NCBI RefSeq assembly: GCF_905171765.1
Contig: NC_053392.1
Location: forward strand, 109,118,370 to 109,182,369
Length of the DNA: 64,000 bases
DNA from: Bufo bufo
Taxonomy: Eukaryota; Chordata; Amphibia; Anura; Bufonidae
Direction of reading: 5' to 3'
Shown here piece by piece: positions 34,701 through 44,852 of this stretch. The notes below the pieces were generated by a model that saw only the letters and a program-made list of their open reading frames with translations, searched no databases and was not told where the DNA came from. How positions within the stretch are numbered: the stretch's first letter is position 1; each line of letters starts with the position of its first letter. The translations under genes and the position numbers were made by a program.

Positions 34701-35155
34701 TACAAAGTGGTGGCCAGATGGTGTAAGACCCCAGATAAAACCTGCCTATATTCAACGTCAGCTCCAGACACATGCTGGAGATGCTCAAACTCTAGAGGCT
34801 CCTTCCTACATATTTGGTGGGAATGCCCTCCCTTAAGAGACTGGTGGAAGCGGATTTGTGTAATCAAATCTGCGGGACCTCTCTATCACCTCAGCCAGAG
34901 ATTGCTCTGCTAAATCTATACCCTACATCCAGCAGGATTCCAAACATTGGCCTCTCAGACAGCTAGTCAACGCAGTTAGATTTCTAATCCTGCTCCACTG
35001 GCTCACGTCTGATACCCCTTCTATTGATCATTGGTTCGCTAGAGTTGATCAGTCATATAGAATGGAGGAAATTTCCCACTGGGAATTGAGATCTATCCAT
35101 AAGTTCAATGCCACATGGCTCGCTTGGAAGATTCACAGAGGCTTTGGGAGTTGAT
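31704..35155 (+). pseudogene. L1 ORF2: truncated endonuclease, RT and C-terminal knuckle
   Basis: This encodes the ORF2 enzyme that nicks DNA and reverse-transcribes L1 RNA. Visible in order: YAPN start of the surviving endonuclease; GGDFNVAVDPLLD (~31,787); MDYLFITKKH (31,979); WSDHSPIYL (~32,050); an RT leader with coiled-coil (IKREREKQLDTIHKQ); RT blocks [13 protein letters not shown] (~32,785), IPKEGKD and CRPISLLN; the first catalytic Asp region STDAEKAFDRVNW (~33,170); GTRQGCPLSPLLF; and FADDMLVMIS (~33,484). A C-terminal CWRCSNSRG...H...C knuckle sits near 34,770-34,830. Breaks include a stop near 31,914, a frame change near 32,560, a stop at 33,147, a premature stop near 34,911 and the loss of the endonuclease N-terminus. 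ORF1 is absent. Confidence 0.88.
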
Positions 35156-35475
35156 ACGAATCTCTTGAGCTTTTACCTAACATTATACCTTTTTTACACA
35201 ACATCCATTTAAATGATCCATCTTTTCGATCCCTGACTGGCTCTCTGAAATGTGCACCAGAGGCTGACTCTCTCTCGAAAAATTCCAGTAATATCCGCAA
35301 TAAGAAGCAATGACTCAGTAATGACTTGTGATCTAATTTGTATCATACCATTGTTAACTTGTTAGTTAATATATTATTTTACAGGAGGATTGTTCATACC
35401 CTCCTCTATCCTTATTTCATTATGTACTCCTGCTTTTACAAATAAAGCTTTTGAAACTTTAAAAAAAAAAAAAAA
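31704..35475 (+). mobile_element. L1-type LINE, 5'-truncated, with poly(A) tail
   Basis: The + strand insert starts inside the endonuclease of ORF2 and ends with AATAAAG (35,440) and a run of A (35,460-35,475). Reverse transcriptase motifs and a C-terminal Cys-His knuckle identify the L1 clade. A TSD could not be found, and sequence downstream of the tail does not resume the Tc1 element, so the insertion may have deleted target DNA. Confidence 0.88.
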
Positions 35476-35982
35476 CAGATACCACAGCCAACCAGTTGTT
35501 ATGTGAGTGAACCATGCTGACACAAGTTGAAAAGTATCACAACCTTCCTGTGGAAAGATTCTGAAGTCATTAGAAGAGTTAGTTAAGAACAGTTGTCTTG
35601 TGACTTTTCTACCCTGTGGTGTAATCTCTCGGTTACTCAGTTATAGTCCTCAAAAAGCAACTTATTTTATACAGATTTATTTGACATAAAAACTATAAAA
35701 GGAAAAACTAACCTGAAAACAAACCTGGACCATAAGGAATCAGGGGTCCCAAAGGTCCATCTGACACATAAAAATATATCACTAGTATAAATGACACATG
35801 GACAGTGGGGCCCTGATGCAAATTTTGCATTTGGGCCCTAGAGCCCTGCCTCTCTCAACATCTGAATGGAGTTCCTTGTATTTTTTGTATAGATTGTTGT
35901 AAAAATGTACACATTGTAATATACGAATCATGCAGTTTATTGAGGGCCACAGCTTAACTAGTCTTTTTCTTTTATCTTTTAG
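35476..35982 (+). other. Probable 5' intron sequence of the A4GNT-like gene
   Basis: No repeat is clearly identified except a possible fragment with GGGGCCCTGATGCAAATTTTG near 35,810. The stretch ends with a pyrimidine-rich tract and acceptor (TCTTTTTCTTTTATCTTTTAG, in two pieces around 35,962-35,982), consistent with an intron ending at 35,982. Confidence 0.5.
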
Positions 35983-36443
35983 GTGTGCTCACATAATAAC
36001 GAGACATGCTGAAAGCCCTGAAGATCACTACTTTCTCTCTGATATGTGCAAGTGTGGGTTTTCTTACTAGAATATACATCAGATCAAACCAAATAGAACG
36101 GAATAGAAGGGAATCAACTGTCATGCCTATTCTTTCCCCAAATATTAGCGTATATCCTAAAAATATATTTAAGGGTGGAAATGGGATCTTTTTTCTAGAG
36201 ACCACGGACAGAATGGAGCCACCATCCTTGGTCTTATGTGCAATTGAATCAGCAGCTCGAGTGTATCATGATCGACCAATAGGCTTCTTTATGAAGGGGC
36301 TGCATGATATAGAAACAGAAGAAGATATCAACAGAACCAGGAATCTTTTTCCGACTCTCTCATCTTTTCATAATGTCCATATACTGCCTCTGAGATTTGA
36401 GGAATTGTTTAATAACACACCGCTTCAATCATGGTATGAAAAG
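35983..36443 (+). CDS. First coding exon of an A4GNT-like glycosyltransferase (partial gene)
   Basis: The exon follows acceptor ATCTTTTAG, has a 23-base 5' leader, starts ATG at 36,006 and ends at a consensus donor AAAAG|GTATGT (GT at 36,444). It carries 146 whole codons (phase 0). Residues 1-25 (MLKALKITTFSLICASVGFL) are a short basic tail and hydrophobic anchor, as expected of a type II Golgi enzyme. From residue ~60, GIFFLETTDRMEPPSLVLCA, IESAARVYHDRP and GFFMKGLHD match the conserved start of the alpha-1,4-glycosyltransferase fold of the A4GNT/A4GALT family. TPLQSWYEK closes the exon. The family transfers GlcNAc or galactose in alpha-1,4 linkage onto glycans. The DXD catalytic exon is not in the window, so orthology (A4GNT itself or an amphibian paralogue) and function are open. 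The ORF is intact and has no stop before the donor. Confidence 0.85.
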
Positions 36444-37390
36444 GTATGTAGACGTTATTAAAACATGTATATAATGATGTGAATGTTACGGTACGTACAA
36501 AGCATAATCATTTTCTATGAACTTGCATCTAATGTGTAAGAGTGATGCTCAGTCCATTGAAATACAGTTCTGCTCCTAAATCCTCACAGATTCTGCTGAC
36601 GTTTCACAGTACGCAAGTGAGCGCATTATTTAAATGGGTTTTCTGGGAGATTTACACTGATCAGTATGTGATCGGTGGAGATACAACACCCTGGACCCAA
36701 GCTGATCAGCTGTTTAGGAAGGCAGCGGCACTCGCAGTAGCATTGGGGTCTTCTCGCAGCTTTCCTTAGGCCTCGGCACAGCTCAGCTCCATTTAAGTGA
36801 ATGGGTCTGACAGGGATGCACCTAGCAAAAATTGTGCATACAAACTACAAAACATATAGGGTCGTACAGCTCCACATACTGCTTACATCCGGTGACGTCT
36901 CCTCTAATTTAGGCCATGATGATTTATTTCAGCCGCGTCTCGTGTCTGCAGAGTTTGACAAACAGACATCTTAGTTTCCTACTTCTCCATCATCCTCCCA
37001 CCTTCTGAACACCCCATCCTGCCACCTCTAATACTGTACCTGCTGTGCTCCCCAATACTATACTATAGAAACAATTCACTTGGAAATACTAGTACCATGC
37101 AGATAGTGCCACCCTCACCAATGATTATTGGCACACAGTGTCTTAAAATACACTGTGTCTAGCAAATAGTGCCCCTAACACTAATAATCTAAACATAATG
37201 TCCCTCAAAATAATTGTGCTAAGCTGATACTGTGCCAGGATGCCCCCTAAACTAATAGTGCTCCCTAAGACCCAACAATAGCAATAATTCTCTGCCAGAG
37301 CGCACTTAGTAGCAATAGTTCCCCTACAGTGCCTCCAACAGTAATATTGCTCCCATAGTGGCCATAATAGTAGTCATGTTCCCCATAGTA
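36444..37390 (+). other. Presumed intron start; an interspersed-repeat-like segment
   Basis: Starts with the donor of the A4GNT-like exon. At about 36,635-36,815 a segment with GATCAGTATGTGATCGGTGG, AGCTGATCAGCTGTTTAGG and CATTTAAGTGAATGGG looks like a widespread amphibian non-coding repeat (recognised from memory). From 37,050 a degenerate A/C-rich minisatellite-like stretch (CTAATAATCT, AGTGCCCC) follows. Confidence 0.35.
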
Positions 37391-37496
37391 TTCTCATCCA
37401 GTGGCGTAACTAGAGTGTTATGGGCCCCAGTGCAAACTTTGGATCGGGGCCCCCCCCCCCCCTTTTTTACAAAGATGCGGCAGATTTTCTTACGAA

Positions 37497-37793
37497 GGGC
37501 TCTTTCCCTTGTGGTTAGTCCGCTGCGTGAATGAGGGCCAAGCTCCATTCCGGACAGCAGAGACACGGAGCAGTAACATGATTGATAATGCTCCGTGCCT
37601 CTCTGTGACCTTTTTACTACAAAATCACAGTGAGATAAAGTTGTCACTGTGAGTTTGTAGCAAAACGATCATAGAGAGGCACAGAGCATTATCAATTATG
37701 TTACTGCTACGTGTCTCTGCTGTCCGGAGCGGGGCTTGGCACTCTTTCACACAGCGGATTAGCCACACGGGATCCGCTTGTGTTAAAGAGCCC
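37497..37793. mobile_element. Nested inverted-repeat MITE (297 bp)
   Basis: Ends GGGCTCTTTCCCTTGTGG and CGCTTGTGTTAAAGAGCCC. The interior repeats GAGACACGGAGCAGTAAC and GTTACTGCTACGTGTCTC as near-complementary blocks. It is probably another Harbinger-type MITE, but the flanks (GAA/TAA) only partly match. Confidence 0.6.
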
Positions 37794-38059
37794 TAAGCCC
37801 AATGCATGGCTGCACTAACCCAGTCCTAATAAAATCTGGTCCTACCTCATCCAGGGTGTCGCTGGCTTCGGCGTGATATCCACTGGATCCAGAACAAGGT
37901 CCCTGTGGTGATAGAGAAAAAAATGAATAATCACATAAGGAAGGGATGGTGACTGCCCCTATGAAATCACCAGCAGGGGGCGCTGTGCTGGCCTGGTAGA
38001 CTGAGCTATGCCAATGTATAGCAGGGTAATTTAGGACATTTCCCCTAAGTGCTACCACA

Positions 38060-38700
38060 CAGTACTAATGCCCACATTGTGGCCCCTCACAGTACTAATG
38101 CCCACCTTGTGGCCTTTCACAGTAATTAAGCCCACCTTTGTTCCTGTCACAGTAGTTATGCCCAGATATGTGCCCCCTAACAGTAGATATGCCAAATATG
38201 TGCCCCCTAACAGGAGTTATGCCAAATATGTGCCCCCTCACGGTATTAATGCCAGATATGTGCCCCCTTCACAGTAGTTATGCCCAGATATGTGCCCCCT
38301 TCACAGTGGATATGCCCAGATATGTGCCCCTCACAGTGGATATGCCCAGATATGTGCCCCTCACAGTGGATATAGCAAGATATGTGCCCCTCACAGTAGT
38401 TATGGCCAGATATGTTCCCCCTCACAGTAGTTATGACCAGATATGTGCCCACTCACAGTAGTTATGCCAGATTATTTGCCCCTCACAGTAATGACCAGAT
38501 ACGTGCCCCCCTACAGTGGTTATGCTAGATTATGTGCCCCTCACATTAGATATGCCCACATATGTACCCCTCACAGTGGTTATGCCAGATTATGTGCCCC
38601 CCCTCACAGTAGTTGATATATGTGCCCCCTCATAGTAATGCCTTTATATGTGCCCCCCTCACAGTAGTTATGACAGATTAGGTGCCCCCTCAGTAGAGAT
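38060..38700. repeat. Minisatellite, ~35-40-bp unit
   Basis: CACAGTAGTTATGCCCAGAT followed by ATGTGCCCCCT recurs with small variants (AGTGGATATGCC, GCCAAATATG) about 16 times. The long open frames through it (for example 38,168-38,461) are a by-product of the repeat and not genes. Confidence 0.92.
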
Positions 38701-39491
38701 GCACACTTTTGTGCCCCCCCCCTCCCCTTTGCCCCCAGTCTGCAAAAAAAAAAAAAAACATACTTACCCTCTTCCCTGATGTTTCACTGCCACACTCACA
38801 TCGCGCTGCTGGCTGTACTGAAGGCAGTTTCCCGGGCCTTCAGAGCTCCTCCCACAGCCAGCAGCGCGATGTGCGGCAAGCAGAGGGAGCGCTAGAGCTC
38901 CTGCTTCACTGATGATCTGGAGACAGCCCGGCAGTGACAAGAACTGCCGGGCCGAGTGTATATGAGTGAGTGCGCGCGTCCCCCCTCTTCCTCCTCCCCC
39001 TCTCTGCGCAAACCTCCCCCACCTTGCCTCATAATATTAAACGTGTAATGGAGCGCCCTGACGGGGCTGGCATTGTCACTGTACTTCATGCCGGGCCCCG
39101 TCACAGCTCTTCATTACATGTTAGTACAGCGGGCCCCCTCCCCCCGCCGGGCCCGGTCGCAGTCGCACCCCCTGCGACCGCGATCGTTACGCCCCTGTTC
39201 TCATCTACATATTTAAAATAGGAATGCTAAGTGAGCTTAGATACCGAGGTACCAGCCAGTACCAAAGCCTACTTCCAATTCTTATTTTAAATTGTTTTAA
39301 AATACCCAGATATGAATACAGTAATGATTCACCGAAGTCTCAAGCTACTTTGGGTGAGACGAATTTTGGCTCCACGGAGACAATATATTTTAATGCTGTA
39401 TGGAAACAGAATTGACATCAAAGTTTTTGAATGAATCGCCTTTGGCTCTTACATACCTCGACTGCTGCTCTACATGACAATACACCACTTA

Positions 39492-40258
39492 AGGATCTTT
39501 CACACCTGCGTTATTGTCTTCCGGCATAGAGTTCCGTCGTCGGGGCTCTATGCCGGAAGAATCCTGATCAGGATTATCCTAATGCATTCTGAATGGAGAG
39601 TAATCCGTTCAGGATGCATCAGGATGTCTTCAGTTCCGGTACGGAACGTTTGTTGGCCGGAGAAAATACCGCAGCATGCTGCGCTTTTTGCTCCGGCCAA
39701 AAATCCGGAACACTTGCCGCAAGGCCGGATCCGGAATTAATGCCCATTGAAAGGCATTGATCCGGATCCGGCCTTAAGCTAAACGTCGTTTCGGCGCATT
39801 GCCGGAGCCGACATTTAGCTTTTTCAGAGTGGTTACCATGGCTGCCGGGACGCTAAAGTCCTGACAGCCATGGTAAGTGTAGCGGGGAGCGGGGGAGCAG
39901 TGTACTTACCGTCCGTGCGGCTCCCGGGGCGCTCCAGAGTGACGTCAGGGCGCCCCAAGCGCATGGATCACGTGATCGCATGGATCACGTCATCCATGCG
40001 CATGGGGCGCTCTGACGTCATTCTGGAGCGCCCCGGGAGCCGCACGGACTGTAAGTATACCGCTCCCCCGCTCCCCGCTCCTACTATGGCAACCAGGACT
40101 TTAATAGCGTCCTGGGTGCCATAGTAACACTGAAAGCATTTGGAAGACGGTTCCGTCTTCAAATGCTTTCAGTACACTTGCGTTTTTCCGGATCCGGCAG
40201 GCACCTCCGGCAACGGAAGTGCATGCCGGATCCCAACAACGCAAGTGTGAAAGAGGCC
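39492..40258. mobile_element. PIF/Harbinger-type MITE (767 bp), TSD TTA, with palindromic core
   Basis: Ends AGGATCTTTCACACCTGCGT and ACGCAAGTGTGAAAGAGGCC (one base at the start diverged). Flanked by TTA (39,489-39,491; 40,259-40,261). The core 39,875-40,090 is a large palindrome: CGGGGAGCGGGGGAGC...CCGTGCGGCTCCCGGGGCGC...GCGCCCCGGGAGCCGCACGG...GCTCCCCGCTCC, centred near 39,975. Confidence 0.82.
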
Positions 40259-41039
40259 TTAGCTGCAGACGTCATCGTGTCTAAATGTTGACGGCCAGCC
40301 CGTCACAAGCAAATGGATGAGGTAAGTATGTTTTTTTTTTACCGCCATTCTGGGAAAATCGATTCGCTACCACGAAGCACTAGAAAATTCAGCTTTGAGG
40401 CAAATAGAATTTTCCCTGAAATTTGGATTGAAGTCCATTTTGTGGACTTTGATTCGCTCAACACTAGTCATAATACATACCCCAGCTGCTGCAAATCATA
40501 GCAATACACACTTCAGATGCTGCAGAACATAATAATACACACTTCAGCTACATCAGAACATCATAATACACACCTATACTACATCTGCATTTTCCTTTCC
40601 GGTAATGAGATCCATCATAGGATTTCAAAACAGGAGGATAACACTTCAGTTTTGTCCCCATTCATTGTCAATGGGGACAAAACTGAACTGAACAGAACGG
40701 AGTACACCAGAATGCATTTCATTCCGTTTTGTTGCGTTCCTATGATGCACACAAAAGCATGGCAAGCAGCGATTTTTAGTGCGTCATGGGATACAGATCA
40801 AGACAGATCCAGCATGAAACACAATGTAAGTCAATGGTGCCAGATCCATTTTCTCAGACACAAAAGTAACTACCGTATTTTTCGCCCTATAAGACGAACT
40901 CCCCCCCCCCCCAAAAGTGGGGGAAAAATAGCCGGTGCGTCTTATGGGGCGAATGCTGCATTTTGCCGAACTGTCAATGATACGCCGCGATGCCGCATGG
41001 CGGGTGTATCAGCTGAGAGGGAGGAGGGGCTGGGGGCCG

Positions 41040-41535
41040 GCATCTGGTTTTATAATGACAGCGGGGCCCGTGCAGTGACTGTAATCTACTACACGGGCCC
41101 CGCTCACTGTATATACCGTAATCTTATCTATAATTGTAGGCATTGTTAATATATACAAATTAAGGGTAATCAGCGCCTGTATTACTTACAACAAGCGCTC
41201 GGTAGCAGAGAGGAGGGAGGCCGGGAGGACGGGCGCTGGCAGCGTGAGTCACTACGTCACGCGCCTGCGCCGCCCACTTTATGAATTAAGCAGGTGGTGT
41301 GGGCGCATGATGTAGTGACTCACGCTGCCAGTGCCCGTCCTCCCGACCTGCCTCCTCCCTCCTCTCTGCTACCGAGCGCTTGTTGTAAGTAATACAGGCG
41401 CTGATTACCCTGAATTTGTATATATTAACAATGCCTACAATTATAGATAAGATTACGGTATATACAGTGAGCGGGGCCCGTGTAGTAGAATACAGTCACT
41501 GCACGGGCCACGCTGTCATTATAAAACCAGATGCG
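41040..41535. repeat. Large near-perfect palindrome, ~230-bp arms
   Basis: The left arm from GCATCTGGTTTTATAATGAC through CGGTATATACAGTGAGC-type and ACTTACAACAAGCGCTCGG blocks to GTGAGTCACTACGTC returns in reverse complement on the right, ending GTCATTATAAAACCAGATGC. The centre is near 41,285 (GCCGCCCACTTTATGAATTA). Confidence 0.92.
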
Positions 41536-41584
41536 ACCCCCACCCCCTGTATTTGGGGTCATTCACACTACAGGGACACTGTTA

Positions 41585-41865
41585 TGGAGGGGATCTGTGG
41601 ATGACACATATATGTGTCATCCACAGATCCCCCATAACAGTGTCATCCACAGATCCCCATAACAGTGCCATCCAGAGACCGCAATAAGAGCCATCCACAG
41701 ATCCTCATAACAGTGCCATCCAGAGACCCCAATAAGAGCCACCCAGAGATCCCCATAACAGTGTCACCCACAGATCCCCCATAACAGTGTCACCCACAGA
41801 TCCCCCATAACAGTGTCCTCAACAGATCCCCCATAATAGTGTCATCCACAGACCACCATTAGTTC
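41585..41865. repeat. Minisatellite, ~27-33-bp unit
   Basis: CATCCACAGATCCCCCATAA followed by CAGTGT recurs about nine times with variants (CCAGAGACCCCAATAAGAG). Confidence 0.88.
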
Positions 41866-42095
41866 AAAACCCACCAAAAGCACACCTTTTTGTTCAAAAT
41901 ATTTTTTTTCTTATTTTCCTCCTCAAAAACCTAGGTGCGTCTTATAGGGCGAAAAATACTGTATCTTAGTCATTTTAGAGATAATTTAAACTGATAAGTT
42001 CAGAATGGATGCAGCCGGTTGTATTATCCTAACAGAAGCATTTTTGCTGACCCATGATTGATCCAGCAAAAACGCAGATGTGAAAGTAGCCTTAT

Positions 42096-43244
42096 CTTCT
42101 GAAGAACCTTATAATACACATCTTAGCTGATGAAGAACATAATAATTAGAGATGAGCAATTTTAAAAAATTAGATTAAGATGCTATGCCAAATTTCTCCA
42201 AGAAATTTGCTTAGTTACGAATTAATTGGTCATGAATCGCATGAAATCAGGTATACCCAGACCTCTCAATGTGAAAAGTATATTTAGGTCAGAGGGTAGG
42301 CATTTAAAAATGGCACAGTGTGCCGCTAGGTGTCTGCTGTTTTAAAGAGGCACTAATGCCTGCGACCAGCGATAATGGCAGTCATGGACTTATAGCCCTT
42401 CAGATGCCATTACCCTAACCAGCAACCTTTGGTCACCATGTTATATGATATCTAGTTGTCAGCCTCCTGTCCCTTATGGCAAATATTCCAGCAGCCATGT
42501 TTAATCCATCTGGTTTGAACCTTAAAACATTTGAAAGTGAAATACCAGTCGGTTCATCGTATGGGGATGGATCACGGACCTTATGGAGGGATCCACATGG
42601 GTTAGGATTCTGTTACACTGCACAAAGATGTAGAATTTGTATAAAAATGACGCAGAAAATAAATTTCACTAACCAAATGCATTAGCTGTGACAAATTTCA
42701 TACCATTAGGTGGACAATTTGTGTGGACTGCTTATTTGACCCAAGGCAGACCACATCCAACTTTCTGGAGGCCAAAAGGGCATTCACTTCCATCATACCC
42801 ATTACATGTGCGGGGTTGCACCTGCTGCACTGAAGGGATCGCCACGTGTCTACCCTTTGCCGACCGGTGTGGGTTTACCTGCTCAACATTATTCGTCATA
42901 GGTATAGAGAATTGTTATACTGGAGCAGACTTGGTAAAAGACTAATTTATAAGCTAAATTACTACTTTTTTTCGCTACAAGGCTAATGTTTTCGCTAAAA
43001 GAATATTTTTTCTGATAAAAGAATAATTTTTCAGACAAAAAACGACGATCAACTCCTGGGCAACTGTGCTGTGTAAAGAGTCACTGCACATTGACCTGCA
43101 TTTGTAAAACATGTGACGTAACAGTCATAGTGACGACAAATACAATTTTCACTAACAGGACATATTAGGTATACATTTTTTTTTTGCACTGCACAGTGGA
43201 GAAAGGATTTGAAAAAATAGCACACACAGTGTTAAACAAGACCA
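42096..43244. other. No gene; a lone hAT-like end
   Basis: TAGAGATGAGCAATTTT at about 42,150 resembles a hAT terminus but no partner was found. Repeated TTTTTCGCTACAAGGCTAAT / GCTAAAAGAATATTTTTTC motifs near 42,965-43,040 are weakly periodic. The short frames here have no recognisable domains. Confidence 0.3.
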
Positions 43245-43543
43245 TCCACAAGTAGAGTTGAGCGAATACCTGGATGTTCGGGTTCGAGAAGTTCGGCCGA
43301 ACTTCCCGGAAATGTTCGGGTTCGGGATCCGAACCCGACCCGAACTTCGTCCCGAACCCGAACCCCATTGAAGTCAATGGGGATCCAAACTTTTCGGCAC
43401 TAAAAAGTCTGTAAAACAGCCCAGGAAAGAACTAGAGGGCTGCAAAAGGCAGCAACATGTAGGTAAATCCCCTGCAAACAAATGTGGATAGGGAAATGAA
43501 TTAAAATAAAAATAAAATAAATAAAAATTAACCAATATCAATT

Positions 43544-44127
43544 GGAGAGAGGTCCCATAGCAGAGAATCTGGCTTCACATCAGCAGAGAATCAGTCTCTT
43601 CATGCCATAGCAGAGAATCTAGCTTCACGTCACCCATCACTGGAACAGTCCATTGTCATATATTTAGGCCCCGGCACCCAGGCAGAGGAGAGAGGTCCCG
43701 TAACAGAGAATCAGGCTTCATGTCAGCAGAGAATCAGTCTGCACGTCATAGCAGAGAATCATGCTTTACGTCACCCAACACTGGAACAGTCCATTGTCAG
43801 ATATTTAGGCCCAGGCACCCAGGCAGAGGAGAGAGGTCCCGTAACAGAGAATCTGGCTTCATGTCAGCAGAGAATCAGTCTGCATGTCCTAGCAGAGAAT
43901 CATGCTTTACGTCACCCAACACTGGAACAGTCCATTGTCAGATATTTAGGCCCAGGCCCCCAGGCAGAGGAGAGAGGTCCCGTAACAGAGAATCTGGCTT
44001 CATGTCAGCAGAGAATCAGTCTGCATGTCCTAGCAGAGAATCATGCTTTACGTCACCCAACACTGGAACAGTCCATTGTCAGATATTTAGGCCCAGGCAC
44101 CCAGGCAGAGGAGAGAGGTCCCGTAAT
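43544..44127 (+). repeat. 141-bp satellite array, left part
   Basis: About four units containing GAGAGAGGTCCCGTAACAGA, ATCTGGCTTCATGTCAGC, AGAGAATCAGTCTGC and CCATTGTCAGATATTTAGGC. ATGTCAGCAG occurs at 43,720, 43,861 and 44,002, exactly 141 bp apart. The array stops at GTCCCGTAA (44,127), where the CR1 LINE begins, and resumes at 46,915. Confidence 0.95.
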
Positions 44128-44144
44128 CTGAGAATGTAAATTTA

Positions 44145-44852
44145 GTGGCTGTTACGGAGACATGGTTTAATGAAAGAAATGACTGGGACATAACCATACC
44201 AGGGTACTCTTTATACAGAAGAGACAGAGAAGGCAAGAAAGGAGGAGGAGTGGCCCTGTATGTGAAAGATAGCATTAAATCTAACCTAATACAAGTTGGT
44301 GAGGCCAACATAGAGTCAGTTTGGGTTACGTTGCAGTTTGCTAACCATGCAGTAACTCGTGTAGGTGTGATATATAGACCACCTGTTCAAGTTAAAGAAC
44401 TAGATGATCTACTAGTTGAAGAAATAGCTAAAATGACAATGAAAGGAGAAGTTATCATTATGGGAGATTTCAATCTTCCAGATATAAACTGGAAAACCAA
44501 AATAGCAAGTTCTACCAGGAGTACAGATATTCTAAATTCCCTACTGGGGTTATCTCTACAAAAAGTGGTAGAGGAGCCAACCCGGAGGGAGGCCATTTTG
44601 GATTTGGTATTCACAAACGGGGATTCGGTATATGATGTCATTGTAGGCGAAACCTTGGGATCTAGTGATCACCAGTCAGTGTGGTTTAATATAAGAACTG
44701 TGAAAGAGTCCCACCACACAAAAACAAAAGTTTTAGATTTTAGAAAAACAGACTTTTCAAAAATGAAATTAGTCATAAATGAGTCCTTATCAGACTGGAA
44801 CGGATTACATGGAGTCCAGGAGAAATGGGACTACTTAAAGGTGCATTATTGA
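44145..44852 (+). pseudogene. CR1 AP-type endonuclease domain
   Basis: The frame reads ETWFNERNDWDITIPGYSLY, GGGVALYVK, MGDFNLPDINW (~44,460), ILDLVFTN and the catalytic block SSDHQSVWFN (~44,665). These are the motifs of the apurinic-like endonuclease that starts CR1 target-primed reverse transcription. The first motif block is missing because of 5' truncation. The frame shifts at about 44,830, where it passes into the linker at 44,825-45,265. Confidence 0.88.

Larger units (their letters stand above)
37399..39197. mobile_element. Non-autonomous hAT element (1,799 bp), perfect 8-bp TSD
   Basis: Starts CAGTGGCGTAACTAGAG and ends CGATCGTTACGCCCCTG. Both flanks read TTCTCATC (37,391-37,398; 39,198-39,205). 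It has no transposase. Inside are a nested MITE (37,497-37,793) and a long minisatellite (38,060-38,700). Confidence 0.88.
40873..41961. mobile_element. TA-flanked inverted-repeat element (1,089 bp)
   Basis: Ends CCGTATTTTTCGCCCTATAA and TTATAGGGCGAAAAATACTG with TA on both sides (40,871-40,872; 41,962-41,963), suggesting a Tc1/mariner-type MITE. It has no coding capacity. It contains a large palindrome (41,040-41,535) and a minisatellite (41,585-41,865). Confidence 0.75.
40563..42092. mobile_element. Probable Harbinger-type MITE split by a TA-flanked element
   Basis: The right end reads GATGTGAAAGTAGCC before TTA, like the other MITEs. The left end is diverged (CTACATCTGCATTTTCC near 40,570). 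The interior at 40,640-40,690 holds the inverted pair CAGTTTTGTCCCCATT / AATGGGGACAAAACTG. The element at 40,873-41,961 interrupts it. Confidence 0.45.

Noticed and set aside
38068..38461. Open frames with a repeated CPLTVVMP-like peptide as a secreted repeat protein
   Set aside because: They are translations of the 35-40-bp minisatellite inside a hAT MITE; overlapping frames and the reverse strand are equally open.
39217..40467. A hAT MITE from TAGGAATGCTAAGTGAGC to TTCGCTCAACACTA enclosing the Harbinger MITE
   Set aside because: The right end looks like a hAT terminus, but the proposed left end is poor and the 8-bp flanks (ATTTAAAA / GTCATAAT) do not match.
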